Part shown: positions 34,857 to 45,005 of the stretch, in pieces
Layout of the letters: each line of letters opens with the position of its first letter
Numbering within the stretch: position 1 is the stretch's first letter
NCBI GenBank assembly: GCA_017744515.1
Contig: JAGIBF010000026.1
Coordinates: forward strand, 16,523-80,522
DNA length: 64,000 nucleotides
Reading direction: 5' to 3'
From: Niastella sp.
Lineage (GTDB): Bacteria > Bacteroidota > Bacteroidia > Chitinophagales > Chitinophagaceae
Translations under genes and position numbers: made by a program
Notes under the pieces: generated by a model
The model's database searches: none
The model's input: the letters and a program-made list of their open reading frames with translations, nothing else
Told to the model about the DNA's origin: nothing

Positions 34857-35057
34857 TGAGATGAAAAATTTTGAGACTCAGGAGGGTGAAAAAGGGGGCT
34901 AAAAATCACTTGATGTGAACTTCATTTTCGATCAACATATGGCGCTTTTCCTAATGCCATTTAGCCGGGTAAAATACCCTTGGGAATCCCACGAGGGCTG
35001 CCCCGAATTTCTTATATTGCAATAGCACCCTTCCGTTGCAAAAACCGGAAGGACCCC

Positions 35058-38000
35058 ATGAGAAAATCTATACTGCTTAGCTGCCTGGTAATTTTATCAA
35101 CCTTATCCTGGGCCCAGGACTTTACCAACAAAGGGAAAGAGTTTTGGCTGGGCTATGGCAACCATCAGCAGATGTATAGCAATGCTCAACCGGGCATGGA
35201 CGTTTATGTTACCTCCGACGTCGATACTGAAGTCACCCTCGAAATTCCTGGACTTGGTGTTACGCAGACCTTCGACATCTTCGCCAACCAGGTCCGGCAG
35301 ATCGCCATCCCTTCCCGGGCATTCCTCGACAATGAGGGTTTATCCAATAAAGGCATTCACATCACGGCGCTTAAACCGGTGGTCGCCTACGCGCACATTT
35401 ATTACGCGTCGGTGTCCGGGGCTTCACTTTGTTTGCCGGTGGCAACTCTTGGCCGGGAATATTATTCGGTCAACTTCAAACAGGAGGCACAGGCGGATGT
35501 GAACAGTAATTCTTACTCCTGGTTTTTTGTAGTGGCTACAGAAGACAACACCGAGATCGAGGTGATACCATCGGCCAATACCCAGACCATGACGGCGGGA
35601 CGAACTTATACTCAGGTGCTGCAGAAGGGCCAGGTGTTTAATGTTCTTTCCTCCACTGACCTCACCGGTTCCACCATCAGGTCGATCAATAATGGATCGG
35701 GTTGTAAGAAGGTCGCTGTGTTTTGCGGAAGCGGGCGTATCGGGATTGGTTGTGCTCCCGGCGGCGTCTCTTCGTCGGACAATCTTTTTCAGCAAATGTA
35801 TCCTTCCAGTACCTGGGGCAAAAAATACATCACTGTTCCGAGTACTACCCGGCCGCTGAATTATTACCGGATCATCCGACCCGATCCTGCCTCGGTGGTC
35901 AGGCTGGACGGCGCCGTCGTTCCTGCCGGTAATTTCACCAATAACTTGTATTACGAATTTTCAGATGCTTCGCCGCATATTATCGAGTCGAACAAGCCGA
36001 TCCTGGTGGCCCAGTATTTCACTACGCAGGAATGTGGAGAGCGAACCGGCAATGGTGATCCTGAAATGATCTACCTCAGTCCGGTGGAGCAAACCGTCAA
36101 TAAGGTGACGCTCGTCTCCATGCGACTGATCAATAATGTGAGCAATGTCCATTTTGTCAACGCGGTGGTCAAGAACAGTCCGGCCGCCATCAATACCTTC
36201 CGGATAGACGGTGTTGGTTATGCCAGCAGTTTTATGCCGCATCCTGTCGACCCGGCTTATGCGTTTGCCCGGATCGTGGTGGATGGCCCTGCGGCACATA
36301 CCATCACCTGCGACACTCCTTTCAATGCGATCGCTTATGGTTTTGGGCGTACCGAATCTTACGGGTATTCTGCCGGCAGCAACCTGAAGGACCTTTACCA
36401 GTATGTGTCCATGCAGAATGACTATGCCGTGGTCCATTTTCCGGCAGGCTGTAAGAACACGCCTTTCCGTTTGGCCATGACCTTCCCTTATCAGCCGACA
36501 GAAATAAAATGGGTGTTTGGGTCTACGCTCAACGCCATGGGATTTGCTGACGTAAATATCAATGCTCCCGTTGCCGATTCGAGCTGGGTGCTCGATGGCC
36601 GCACTTTGTATCGCTACAGATTGCCGGGTCAGTATACCATCAGCACACCGGGCACTTACCCGATCATCGTGAAGGCTAATAACCCGACAGCGGATGGTTG
36701 TAATGGCGAGCAGCAGATCGACTACGACCTGGAGATCTTCGAGCGCCCCCGGGCCGATTTTTCTTTCACTCCCAAATGCGTGGGCGACCCGATTGCTTTT
36801 ACCGACCGGATCGACGGACAAGGGCGTAGTCTGATCAAATGGTTTTGGAATCTCGATGATGGGAATGTCAGCACGCTCAAAGATGTGACACACACTTATG
36901 CAGCCGCCGGTCTATATAAGGTGAAGCACTGGGGTATTACGGACATCGGCTGCCTGTCGGATACCGTTGAAAAAACAGTTGAATTAGCTTCTCTGCCGAA
37001 CGCCAATTTTACCCTTTCTCCGGTGCATTGCCAGGACACGCTGATTACTTTTACCGACCAGTCAAATGTGACCGGTGGAACGCTGACGAAATGGACCTGG
37101 GATTTTGGCGATAATTCGACGTCTACGGCGACGAATAATAACCCGCTTACGCATGCTTATAATACGCCCGGAAATTACACCATCGGATTGGTGGTGGAAA
37201 CCACTTTTGGATGCAAGAGCACGGTGCGTCAATTGCCGGTAACTATCCATCCGAAACCGGTGGTTGATTTTAGTCTCCCCGGCGCTGTTTGTTTGCCTGC
37301 CGGTACGGCTTCTTTTGGAAGCCTGGCCACCATCGCTGATGGCACTCAAAACCTGTTTACTTTCCTGTGGGATTTTGGTGATGGTCAAACAGCTGCTACC
37401 AGCAACCCGGTTTACCAGTTTACCGGTGTGGGGCCTTACAATGTGAAGTTGTCTGTGACCTCCGGCAACCAATGTATGGGCAGCCGGGTAAAGACGCTCA
37501 ATACGATCTACCCGCAACCTAAAGCCAGCTTCGATGTGAGTGGCGAGATGTGCCTGGGGGCTGCTATCCAGTTTACCGACAGGAGTGATGGAAAGGGTAG
37601 TACGGTCACTCAGTGGAACTGGGATTTGGGCAATACGCAGGCTTCCACTCAACAGAATAATACGCTTACTTATGCTACTGCCGACACTTTCGATGTGAAG
37701 TTGTCGGTGGTGACCGATAAAGGCTGTAAGTCTGATACGGCTATCCGGCAGGCCATTGTTCATCCTTTGCCTACGGCGGTGTTCAACTTTGCGGCGCCTA
37801 CCTGTGAAGGGGCGCCGGTGGGCTTCACGGATGCTTCTACACCCAATGCTGGCACGTTGGTGAAGTGGCAATGGTCGTTTGGCAATGGGAATACTTCCAC
37901 GCAACAAAATCCTGCTACTACTTATACTACGGCCAATACCTATACTGCCAGCCTCGTAGTGGAGAGCAGTAAAGGCTGTGTGAGTGCACTGGCGTCACAG

Positions 38001-39320
38001 CCTATCACGATACACCCCATGCCTGTACCCAATTTCACGACCCCGGAAGTATGTCTATTTGATGCAGTACTATTTACAAGTACCAGCACGATCGCGGACA
38101 ATAGCCAGGCGCAGTTCAGCTACTACTGGAATTTTGGGAATGGCAATAGCTCTACACAGGCCAGCCCGCAGTATAATTATGGAGTGGCCGGCGATTATCA
38201 GGTAAGTCTCTCTATTACTTCTAAAGACGGCTGCTCCAAAACTGTTACGCATCCTTTGGCGGTGAATGGTGATGTGCGGCGGGGTGCTTTTGCTGTGCAG
38301 GATCCGGCAGTGCTTTGCGTCAACAAAGCGGTGCTCATTCAGGACCGTTCGGAGGTAGTGTCGGGTAAATTGATACGGGTGGAGATCTATTGGGATTATA
38401 CAGGTGACCCCACCGTGAAGACCGTGGATGAAGATCCTGCCATTGGTAAATCCTACACGCATAAATATCCCGACTTCGGTTCTCCGGCCACCAGGGCCTA
38501 CCAGGTGCGTTATATCGCTTATTCCGGCGAAAATTGCTTCGAAACGGATGTGCAGACGATTACGCTCAAGGCGAGTCCTGTTGTTGAATTTAACGCCTTA
38601 CAGGCCGTTTGTGAGGAGGTGGCGCCATTTGCTATCAATACTACGCGTGAGCTATTCGGCTTTAGCGGCACTGGCAGTATCAGTGGCCCCGGTATGAGTG
38701 CAGATGGTATTACGTTCAGCCCGCGTGCTGCCACGCCGGGACTGCACACGCTGCGGTACGACTTTATGGCCAGCAATGGTTGTTCTGCTTCCCGTGAACA
38801 AACGATACGGGTCAACCCTACGCCTGTAGTCAATGCAGGGGCTGACAAGGGTGTACTGGAAGGTGGTTTTGTGGTGCTGGACGGCCGATCGACCGGTTCG
38901 GAGCTGCGGTATAGCTGGACGCCTGTTACCGGTGTCGACAGGCCTGATAAGCCGACACCGAGGGTAAGTCCTACGGCGGATATTACTTATAAACTGACGG
39001 TCGTTTCCGGTGATGGCTGCACGAGCAGTGATGAGGTGTTTGTGAAGGTGTTGAAGGAGGTTATCGTGCCCAACACGTTTACACCGAATGGTGACCGGAT
39101 CAACGATACCTGGAAAATATTGTACCTCGAATCTTATCCGGGTTGCACGGTTGATGTGTACAACCGGTATGGTCAGCGTGTCTTCTTTTCCACCGGCTAT
39201 GGCCGTGAATGGGATGGCACCATGAATGGCAATCCGCTGCCGGTGGGTACTTATTACTGGATCATCAATCCGAAGAATGGGCGACAGCAGCTAAATGGAT
39301 CGGTAACGATCATTAGATAA
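35058..39320 (+). CDS. Giant surface protein with PKD repeats and type IX sorting domain (type B)
   Basis: A 1420-residue exported protein. It has a signal peptide (residues 1-19) and an IgGFc-binding-like N-terminal region of about 500 residues (FTNKGKEFWLGYGNHQQM, then LKPVVAYAHIYYAS). At least five PKD-type domains follow between about residues 580 and 1050, recognisable by WDFGDNSTS, WDFGDGQTA, WNWDLGNTQ, WQWSFGNGNTST and YWNFGNGNSST cores. The C-terminal 85 residues are a gliding-motility/CHU_C sorting domain: VPNTFTPNGDRINDTWKI, VDVYNRYGQRVFFSTGYGREWDG and GTYYWIINPKNG. It is exported by the type IX system and retained at the surface. The downstream PorP/SprF gene, 66 nt away, is the expected partner for type B cargo. 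Confidence 0.92.
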   Translation: MRKSILLSCLVILSTLSWAQDFTNKGKEFWLGYGNHQQMYSNAQPGMDVYVTSDVDTEVTLEIPGLGVTQTFDIFANQVRQIAIPSRAFLDNEGLSNKGIHITALKPVVAYAHIYYASVSGASLCLPVATLGREYYSVNFKQEAQADVNSNSYSWFFVVATEDNTEIEVIPSANTQTMTAGRTYTQVLQKGQVFNVLSSTDLTGSTIRSINNGSGCKKVAVFCGSGRIGIGCAPGGVSSSDNLFQQMYPSSTWGKKYITVPSTTRPLNYYRIIRPDPASVVRLDGAVVPAGNFTNNLYYEFSDASPHIIESNKPILVAQYFTTQECGERTGNGDPEMIYLSPVEQTVNKVTLVSMRLINNVSNVHFVNAVVKNSPAAINTFRIDGVGYASSFMPHPVDPAYAFARIVVDGPAAHTITCDTPFNAIAYGFGRTESYGYSAGSNLKDLYQYVSMQNDYAVVHFPAGCKNTPFRLAMTFPYQPTEIKWVFGSTLNAMGFADVNINAPVADSSWVLDGRTLYRYRLPGQYTISTPGTYPIIVKANNPTADGCNGEQQIDYDLEIFERPRADFSFTPKCVGDPIAFTDRIDGQGRSLIKWFWNLDDGNVSTLKDVTHTYAAAGLYKVKHWGITDIGCLSDTVEKTVELASLPNANFTLSPVHCQDTLITFTDQSNVTGGTLTKWTWDFGDNSTSTATNNNPLTHAYNTPGNYTIGLVVETTFGCKSTVRQLPVTIHPKPVVDFSLPGAVCLPAGTASFGSLATIADGTQNLFTFLWDFGDGQTAATSNPVYQFTGVGPYNVKLSVTSGNQCMGSRVKTLNTIYPQPKASFDVSGEMCLGAAIQFTDRSDGKGSTVTQWNWDLGNTQASTQQNNTLTYATADTFDVKLSVVTDKGCKSDTAIRQAIVHPLPTAVFNFAAPTCEGAPVGFTDASTPNAGTLVKWQWSFGNGNTSTQQNPATTYTTANTYTASLVVESSKGCVSALASQPITIHPMPVPNFTTPEVCLFDAVLFTSTSTIADNSQAQFSYYWNFGNGNSSTQASPQYNYGVAGDYQVSLSITSKDGCSKTVTHPLAVNGDVRRGAFAVQDPAVLCVNKAVLIQDRSEVVSGKLIRVEIYWDYTGDPTVKTVDEDPAIGKSYTHKYPDFGSPATRAYQVRYIAYSGENCFETDVQTITLKASPVVEFNALQAVCEEVAPFAINTTRELFGFSGTGSISGPGMSADGITFSPRAATPGLHTLRYDFMASNGCSASREQTIRVNPTPVVNAGADKGVLEGGFVVLDGRSTGSELRYSWTPVTGVDRPDKPTPRVSPTADITYKLTVVSGDGCTSSDEVFVKVLKEVIVPNTFTPNGDRINDTWKILYLESYPGCTVDVYNRYGQRVFFSTGYGREWDGTMNGNPLPVGTYYWIINPKNGRQQLNGSVTIIR

Positions 39321-39350
39321 CACGAATCAGGACGAATTACACGAATTGGC
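39321..39350 (+). repeat. CACGAATT-type short repeat, copy 1
   Basis: CACGAATCAGGACGAATTAC followed by ACGAATTGGC contains three ACGAAT units directly after the stop codon of the PKD gene. A related cluster lies at 43373-43402. Confidence 0.6.
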
Positions 39351-39386
39351 AGACGGGTAAATTTTTTAACCAAGAATCAGTGTGAT

Positions 39387-40409
39387 ATGAAGAGCATGCT
39401 TAACTGTTTATGGGGAGTAGTTTTGTGCCTGGGGGTGCAGGCTCAACAGCAGCCGCATTACACGCAGTATATACTCAATCAATATATTCTCAACCCGGCG
39501 CTTACCGGTATCGAAAACTACGTTGATATCAAGGCCAGTCATCGCCACCAGTGGGTGGGGTTTGATGGCGCACCTGTTACTACGTATTTTACTATTCACG
39601 GACCTATCGGAAAAAAAGATTACCGTACTTCGGCTACTTCCTACCGGGTGCCGGGTGAAAACCCGCGTGGTAAAAGTTACTGGGAAAATTATGAAGCGGC
39701 TGAACCGCACCATGGGATCGGGTTGCAGGTAATCAACGACCGTACTGGTCCGCTCAATCATTTTTCAGCATATGCTACTTATGCATATCACATCGGCATC
39801 AGTGCGCGTACCAGCCTGGCGGCGGGCTTTGGTGCCGGGTTTACCAATTTAAGTCTCAATACCAACAAGGTTTTTCTGGGTATACAGGCGCCTGTAGACC
39901 CGGCAGTTTATACCAGTGGTGTGGTCAATAATTTCAAACCTGATTTCAATGCGGGGTTGTATCTCTATTCGGCGGATTATTTTGTAGGGTTATCGGCTCA
40001 GCAGCTCATTCCGCAAAAGGTGAATTTCGCGGAACGTAGTGTGGTAGTGAGAGACGCCAGGTTTGTGCCTCATCTTTTTGCTACAGCTGGTTATCGTTTT
40101 TTACTGGATGATAACTTCAACCTGATCCCCTCTGCTATGGTAAAGTACATCCGGCCATTGCCGGTGCAGGCTGATCTCAATTTAAAACTGCAGTACCAGG
40201 ACCTTGCCTGGATAGGGGCTTCTTATCGTACCGGCGAAGGGTTTGCAGGTATGATAGGGATGAATATTTCCAATACGCTCAACGTGGGGTATGCGTATGA
40301 TTATACTACTTCCAATCTTAATACAGTCAGCAAGGGCACGCATGAGATCATGATCGGTTTTCTCATTGGGAATAAATATGGTGACTGGTGTCCTAAGAAT
40401 GTGTGGTAG
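39387..40409 (+). CDS. PorP/SprF family type IX secretion membrane protein
   Basis: A 340-residue outer-membrane protein with a signal peptide (to about residue 19, VQAQ). The family opening QQQPHYTQYILNQYILNPALTG is present, followed by HRHQWVGFDGAP and a beta-barrel ending in a KGTHEIMIGFLIG strand. PorP/SprF proteins act as outer-membrane anchors or specificity factors for type B (CHU_C) cargo. Its position right after a CHU_C protein strongly supports a cargo-partner pair. A single gene of this kind here does not imply a full secretion locus in the window. Confidence 0.92.
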   Translation: MKSMLNCLWGVVLCLGVQAQQQPHYTQYILNQYILNPALTGIENYVDIKASHRHQWVGFDGAPVTTYFTIHGPIGKKDYRTSATSYRVPGENPRGKSYWENYEAAEPHHGIGLQVINDRTGPLNHFSAYATYAYHIGISARTSLAAGFGAGFTNLSLNTNKVFLGIQAPVDPAVYTSGVVNNFKPDFNAGLYLYSADYFVGLSAQQLIPQKVNFAERSVVVRDARFVPHLFATAGYRFLLDDNFNLIPSAMVKYIRPLPVQADLNLKLQYQDLAWIGASYRTGEGFAGMIGMNISNTLNVGYAYDYTTSNLNTVSKGTHEIMIGFLIGNKYGDWCPKNVW

Positions 40410-40594
40410 TATGCATTGCGGCCAACCATGATGTCCTATTTTACGTCAAGTATAACCAGGCTATTTATAATTAGCAGGCCTGGTGCTGATTAGGAATTTC
40501 TTTTATTTGTTAAATAATTCATTAATCGGTTGTGCGACAGGTTCAGCTGTGCGAGCAATTTATATATTTGACCAACCCTAACCTTTTACCCTGC

Positions 40595-43369
40595 ATGTTG
40601 GCAGCCAACCGTTTAACCAAAACCTGTTTAGCCCTTTTTGTATTTATCCTATCTTTTGTATCCGCCTCTGCACAGAAGAATGTGCTCAAGGGGTCGGTGG
40701 TAGATACTGCCGAAAAGAAGAATCTTCATTATGCCATTGTAGCGCTCATCAATAAGGCTGATAGCACTTTGTATCGCTCCATCCGTTCGAACGAGGAAGG
40801 TGTTTTTGGCTTTACAGGTGTACCTGCCGGCCGCTATACTGTGATGGTTTCTTATCCCAAGATGGCCGATTTTCTGCAAGACATTACTGTTTCTGATACC
40901 TCCAAAATAGACCTTGGTAAAGTGCCTATGACCACAGAAGCCAAGCTGCTTGAAGAAGTAGTGGTGCGGGCCGGTGTGCCTATCCGCATGCGTGGCGACA
41001 CGCTGGAATATACGGCCGATAGTTTTGCCCTGAAGCCCAATCAAACAGTGGAAGAGTTATTGAAGCGTCTGCCTGGCATTCAGGTAGAAAAGGATGGAAA
41101 AATAATAGCGCAGGGACAGGAGGTGAAGACAGTATTGGTGGATGGTGACGAGTTTTTCTCCGATGATCCCGGGCTTGCGTTGAAATACCTGCAGGCCGGT
41201 GCGGTGGACAAGGTACAGGTGTTTGACAAAAAAAGTCAACAGTCTGAATTTACGGGGATCGATGATGGCACGCGTAATAAAACAATTAACCTCAAGCTCA
41301 AGAAGAATAGTAAGCATGGTTATTTCGGCAAGCTCTCTGCGGGCGCCGATGGGAAGAATTATTATCAGCATGAGGCCATGGGGGCGTTGTTTGACGGCAA
41401 TAAGAAAATTTCGGTTTTCGGTTCTGCTGCCAAAACAGGGGCTGCAGGGCTTTCTTACCAGGATATGAGTAAATATGTGACGCAGGATTATGAAGCTATC
41501 GGTGATGGCATGGGGGGCGTTGCTTATTATACCAGCAATAGTGATTATGAAAGTGACCGGTATTGGGGTAATGGCCTGCCATCGGTATTGTACGGTGGCG
41601 CGCATTTTTCGGATAAATGGGGTGGCGACAAGCAAAAGGTATTTGCCAACTACCGTATTAAAGAGATCAAAGCTGATGGTTGGAGTAATTCAAATGGCTC
41701 CAACATTCTGCCGGATGGAACGGGCTTTTTCAATAAAAGTGATAGCCGTGAAAGTTCTTACAGTTTTTCGCAAAAGGCCAGTGGCAGTTTTACAACGAAG
41801 CTGGACTCATTTACCACGTTGAAATTGTCGGCCAATGGCAGCCTGGGCAGGAATAACAATAATACCTGGTCCACTTCGGAATCCAAAAACGAAAAGGGCT
41901 TCCTGGTGAACAACAATGAACAATCTCACAAGAACGAATCGGAGAATAAACGTTTTGGTAGTGATATCACGTTGCAGAAGAAGTTCAGGAAGGATGGAAG
42001 GACTTTTGCATTCAGTTTCCAGCAGGAGTACAGCAGTAATATTGCGGATGCGTATGCTTTCACTGCTACGAATTATTTTGATCCGGCCACCGGGAACTTC
42101 AAAAACGCCGATACGCTGAACCAGCTTCAGCAAACGCGCAGTCCGTTTGAGTCTTACGCCGTGAGGGGTACTTATACCGATAAGTTTACCAAGGAGCTGG
42201 GCATTTCATTAGAGTATGGCTGGAAAACTGCTCAATCGTCCAATGTATTCAATACGTTCAATGATGTTAATGGGAAATATACGGCCCGTGTTGACAGTCT
42301 CAGTAACGATTATGATTTCACTGTTAATACGCACATCTCTGCCGCCATGTTGAGCTGGAGCACCAAGAAAATGAACATCACTGCCGGCAGCAGGGTTTTC
42401 CATACCGGCATGGAGCAGGTTAATAATGATCTTAAGAAAGGTGTAACGCGGCGGTTTATAAATTTTGCTCCTAACCTGAGTATTGGTCTGCGTGTCATCA
42501 AAAACACCAATATCGATATTGGTTATAATGGAGAAACTTCTCAACCTTCTGTTGATCAGCTGCAGCCTTTGCGCAGAACCAATAACCCGTTATATGTACA
42601 GGTAGGTAACCCCGATCTCAGGCCTTCTTTCAGGCATACCGGCCGTGTATCATTCAACAGGTTTAAGATGAATGGCAATTACATGTATGGCAGTCTTTAT
42701 TATACTTATACGGATAATGCCATCACCATGCAGCGTTCTACGGATGCACAAAACCGTACCGTGAGTCAATTCATCAACCTGGATGGCGTGGGAACGCTCA
42801 GCGGTAATCTGGGGTTCAGCTGGAACCTCAAGAAATGGAAGCTGCGTCCGTCTCTTTATATCAATGGTAGCAAGGGTGGTGGTAATTCGGTACAGAATGG
42901 CATCACTATTAAAAATGAGAATATTTCTTCCAGCATACGCGGTGGGTTGAGCCATGATTGGCCGGATGTGATGTCGACTAATTACTCGAACAGCTTCACG
43001 TATACTGTAGGCTGGTCTGATGCGCCCAATAACCAAACCAACCGCAATTTTTCTCACACGCATACGCTGAATAACCGCTTCTTTTTGCCATGGGACCTGG
43101 AGATCGTTTCTGATTGTAATTTCCAGTTCCAGCCAAAGAATAAAGCGTTTAATAATAATATCAATATCATTCAATGGAATGCTTCTGTGGAAAAGAAGCT
43201 GCTGAAGAATGAGCAGGGGGTGATCAAGTTTTCGGTGAATGATATCCTGAACCAGAATACGGGTTACAGCCGGTATATTTCCGGTAACAGTATTAACGAG
43301 TCGAACAGGCTGGTGCTGAAACGGTATTTTTTATTGACGCTGACGTGGAATTTTATGAAAACGTTTTAA
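40595..43369 (+). CDS. Outer-membrane beta-barrel protein with carboxypeptidase-like N-domain (TonB-receptor class)
   Basis: A 924-residue outer-membrane barrel. A signal peptide (to about residue 27) leads to a carboxypeptidase regulatory-like beta-sandwich (LKGSVVDTAEKKNLHYAIVAL, GVFGFTGVPAGRYTVMVSYP). The plug region has VEELLKRLPGIQVEKDGKI and VKTVLVDGDEFFSDDP. The barrel is rich in N, S and aromatic residues and ends FFLLTLTWNFMKTF. This layout matches the outer-membrane beta-barrel family (PF14905 type) often paired with GLPGLI genes, as here (66 nt apart). The ATG at 40595 starts the signal sequence. Confidence 0.88.
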   Translation: MLAANRLTKTCLALFVFILSFVSASAQKNVLKGSVVDTAEKKNLHYAIVALINKADSTLYRSIRSNEEGVFGFTGVPAGRYTVMVSYPKMADFLQDITVSDTSKIDLGKVPMTTEAKLLEEVVVRAGVPIRMRGDTLEYTADSFALKPNQTVEELLKRLPGIQVEKDGKIIAQGQEVKTVLVDGDEFFSDDPGLALKYLQAGAVDKVQVFDKKSQQSEFTGIDDGTRNKTINLKLKKNSKHGYFGKLSAGADGKNYYQHEAMGALFDGNKKISVFGSAAKTGAAGLSYQDMSKYVTQDYEAIGDGMGGVAYYTSNSDYESDRYWGNGLPSVLYGGAHFSDKWGGDKQKVFANYRIKEIKADGWSNSNGSNILPDGTGFFNKSDSRESSYSFSQKASGSFTTKLDSFTTLKLSANGSLGRNNNNTWSTSESKNEKGFLVNNNEQSHKNESENKRFGSDITLQKKFRKDGRTFAFSFQQEYSSNIADAYAFTATNYFDPATGNFKNADTLNQLQQTRSPFESYAVRGTYTDKFTKELGISLEYGWKTAQSSNVFNTFNDVNGKYTARVDSLSNDYDFTVNTHISAAMLSWSTKKMNITAGSRVFHTGMEQVNNDLKKGVTRRFINFAPNLSIGLRVIKNTNIDIGYNGETSQPSVDQLQPLRRTNNPLYVQVGNPDLRPSFRHTGRVSFNRFKMNGNYMYGSLYYTYTDNAITMQRSTDAQNRTVSQFINLDGVGTLSGNLGFSWNLKKWKLRPSLYINGSKGGGNSVQNGITIKNENISSSIRGGLSHDWPDVMSTNYSNSFTYTVGWSDAPNNQTNRNFSHTHTLNNRFFLPWDLEIVSDCNFQFQPKNKAFNNNINIIQWNASVEKKLLKNEQGVIKFSVNDILNQNTGYSRYISGNSINESNRLVLKRYFLLTLTWNFMKTF

Positions 43370-43372
43370 GAG

Positions 43373-43402
43373 CACGAATTACACGAATCGATACGAATGG
43401 CA
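43373..43402 (+). repeat. CACGAATT-type short repeat, copy 2
   Basis: CACGAATTACACGAATCGAT and then ACGAATGGCA lie just after the stop of the barrel gene. They are related to the cluster at 39321-39350, which also follows a stop codon. Confidence 0.6.
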
Positions 43403-43434
43403 CTAATCGATGTGAATTACCTGAATTGAATTAT

Positions 43435-44184
43435 ATGAGACAGTTTATTCTTTTTTGCATATGCATTTTCCTGGTGGCAGAGGCTGTCGAGGCGCAGGAC
43501 TTTATTACCCGTGGTAAAATCGAATATGAGATCAAGCGGAATAATAAAAAGATATATGAGGATGAAGGGGGGCATAATAGTTCCTGGACTATGACGCTGC
43601 CCGAGTTTGATGTGAGTTATCGCGATGTGCTTTTTTCCTGGGACCGCTGGGTGTATCAGCCGGGCAGGGTGGGGGCAACGCTCTCCAATAGTATTACTGA
43701 GAACAGTGTTTATGTTGATCTTGGTGCGAAGGAGATCGTTTCCAAAAAGCGTTTTCTCGACGACTATTTTATTTATGGGGATAGTCTGCCAGCTATTAAG
43801 TGGCGCATAGAGCAGGAAACGCGCAAGATAGCAGGGTGGGAGTGCCGCAAGGCTATCGGGCGCATCCATGATAGTGTATATGTGGTGGCGTTTTATTGTC
43901 CGGAGATCGTGACGCAGGGTGGGCCTGAGCTATTTACGGGTCTGCCGGGAATGATCTTGGGGTTGGCCATTCCTCGTTTTTATACCACCTGGTTTGCCAC
44001 AAAGGTGGAGATTGCCAGTATCGATGAGTCGACTATTGCGCCACCCACCATGAAGAAGGGAAAGCAGTACAAAAAACGGGAACTGGCAGAAATTCTGTTT
44101 AAGAAATACAAAGACGCCGGCTGGTGGAAGGACGTAACTGTGGAAAAAGTAATGGACGATATGACCGGTTATTTATTGCAATGA
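43435..44184 (+). CDS. GLPGLI family protein
   Basis: A 249-residue exported protein with a signal peptide (to about residue 20, EAQD). The name-giving motif appears as FTGLPGMILGLAIP near residues 163-176. The preceding IAGWECRKAIG and YVVAFYCPEIV segments are typical of the family. GLPGLI proteins are Bacteroidota-specific, of unknown function, and usually lie next to a TonB-type barrel, as here. The ATG at 43435 is used; the longer frame overlaps the barrel gene's 3' end. Confidence 0.9.
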   Translation: MRQFILFCICIFLVAEAVEAQDFITRGKIEYEIKRNNKKIYEDEGGHNSSWTMTLPEFDVSYRDVLFSWDRWVYQPGRVGATLSNSITENSVYVDLGAKEIVSKKRFLDDYFIYGDSLPAIKWRIEQETRKIAGWECRKAIGRIHDSVYVVAFYCPEIVTQGGPELFTGLPGMILGLAIPRFYTTWFATKVEIASIDESTIAPPTMKKGKQYKKRELAEILFKKYKDAGWWKDVTVEKVMDDMTGYLLQ

Positions 44185-44201
44185 GATATCGTTTCACGCA
44201 T

Positions 44202-44209
44202 TATATTTG
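44202..44209 (+). promoter_or_regulatory. -7 element of the FKBP gene
   Basis: TATATTTG matches TAnnTTTG and lies 17 nt before the ATG at 44227. A TTG at 44176-44178 could be part of a -33 box, though its spacing (23 nt) is long. Confidence 0.55.
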
Positions 44210-44226
44210 CGCCTAAACTTGTCTAC

Positions 44227-44685
44227 ATGCGTTTACTAAGTATTGCTTTTTGTGCGGTATTGGCCCTGACGGTGGCCGGATGTAAAAAGGATGATAAAGA
44301 AGGGGGATGTACCCCGGCAGCTGAAATCGATGCCAGGATGCTGACTTACATTTCTGCGAATGGCATCACTGCTACCAAGCATCCCAGCGGCATGTATTAC
44401 CAGATCATTAATGCCGGTTCCGGTGCTACTCCTACTATCAATTCGACTGTTCAGGTTACTTATGTTGGTAAGTTCACCGACAATACATCTTTTGACAGTG
44501 GTACCACCAGCTTTCCGCTCAATGGCGTGATCGAGGGTTGGCAGATAGGTATTCCGCTCATCAAGAAAGGCGGAAAAATAAAGCTCATCATCCCTCCTGC
44601 ATTGGCTTATGGATGTAACGACTACAGGGGCATTCCCGGTAATTCTATCCTGGTGTTTGATGTAGATCTGCTGGATGTGAAGTAA
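44227..44685 (+). CDS. FKBP-type peptidyl-prolyl isomerase lipoprotein
   Basis: A 152-residue lipoprotein (lipobox VAGCKKD, cysteine near residue 19) with one FKBP domain. It would catalyse cis-trans isomerisation of prolyl bonds in envelope proteins. Motifs are VQVTYVGKFTDNTSFDSG, VIEGWQIGIPLIKKGGKIKLIIPPALAYG and ILVFDVDLLDV, matching the active-site strands. A loop with GCNDYRGIPGNS replaces the common YG...IPPNS segment and still fits the fold. It is convergent with the 78-residue unknown gene, with no spacer between the stop codons. Confidence 0.91.
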   Translation: MRLLSIAFCAVLALTVAGCKKDDKEGGCTPAAEIDARMLTYISANGITATKHPSGMYYQIINAGSGATPTINSTVQVTYVGKFTDNTSFDSGTTSFPLNGVIEGWQIGIPLIKKGGKIKLIIPPALAYGCNDYRGIPGNSILVFDVDLLDVK

Positions 44686-44922
44686 TTACTTCCAGGCCGA
44701 CTGTATATACTTCCCAACTTCATTGGTCAGGCCTTCGGGCCGCTGTTCGTCAACTGTCCAGTTATTATTGGAAAAGGACAGGTTGCCAAACATTGTTTCG
44801 TTCAATACGACATGGAAAGACTTTGGCTTTCCGTCGGTTCCTTTTTTGTCTGAAGGTGTTACCCATCCTTCATAATGGGTGCCTTCGTAGTCGAGGACTA
44901 TATTGAATGTTTTATCGTTCAT
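44686..44922 (-). CDS. Small conserved-looking protein of unknown function
   Basis: A 78-residue protein starting MNDKTFNIVLDYEGTHYEGW and ending VGKYIQSAWK. It has no signal peptide or membrane helix, and the balanced composition and codon use look like a real gene. The ATG at 44922 is preferred over a GTG-like upstream extension. No family was recognised. Its stop codon abuts the convergent FKBP gene. Confidence 0.68.
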   Translation of the reverse strand: MNDKTFNIVLDYEGTHYEGWVTPSDKKGTDGKPKSFHVVLNETMFGNLSFSNNNWTVDEQRPEGLTNEVGKYIQSAWK

Positions 44923-44952
44923 GTAAACGCCTATGCAATTCAGGGGCCACAT

Positions 44953-44979
44953 AAAAAAAGACCGCCTGTACGGCGGTCT
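44953..44979 (-). terminator. Terminator of the blaI-M56 operon
   Basis: AGACCGCC pairs with GGCGGTCT over 8 bp, followed on the minus strand by seven T. It lies about 27 nt after the stop of the M56 gene. Confidence 0.9.
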
Positions 44980-45005
44980 CTGGCTATGAATGTTTTATGT
45001 TTTTA

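Noticed and set aside
35961..37907. Two long minus-strand open frames (310 and 281 codons) opposite the PKD gene
   Set aside because: They are His/Arg/Ile-rich antisense shadows of a GC-rich coding strand with clear domains.
41057..41635. 192-codon minus-strand frame opposite the outer-membrane barrel gene
   Set aside because: Antisense shadow of a well-supported gene.
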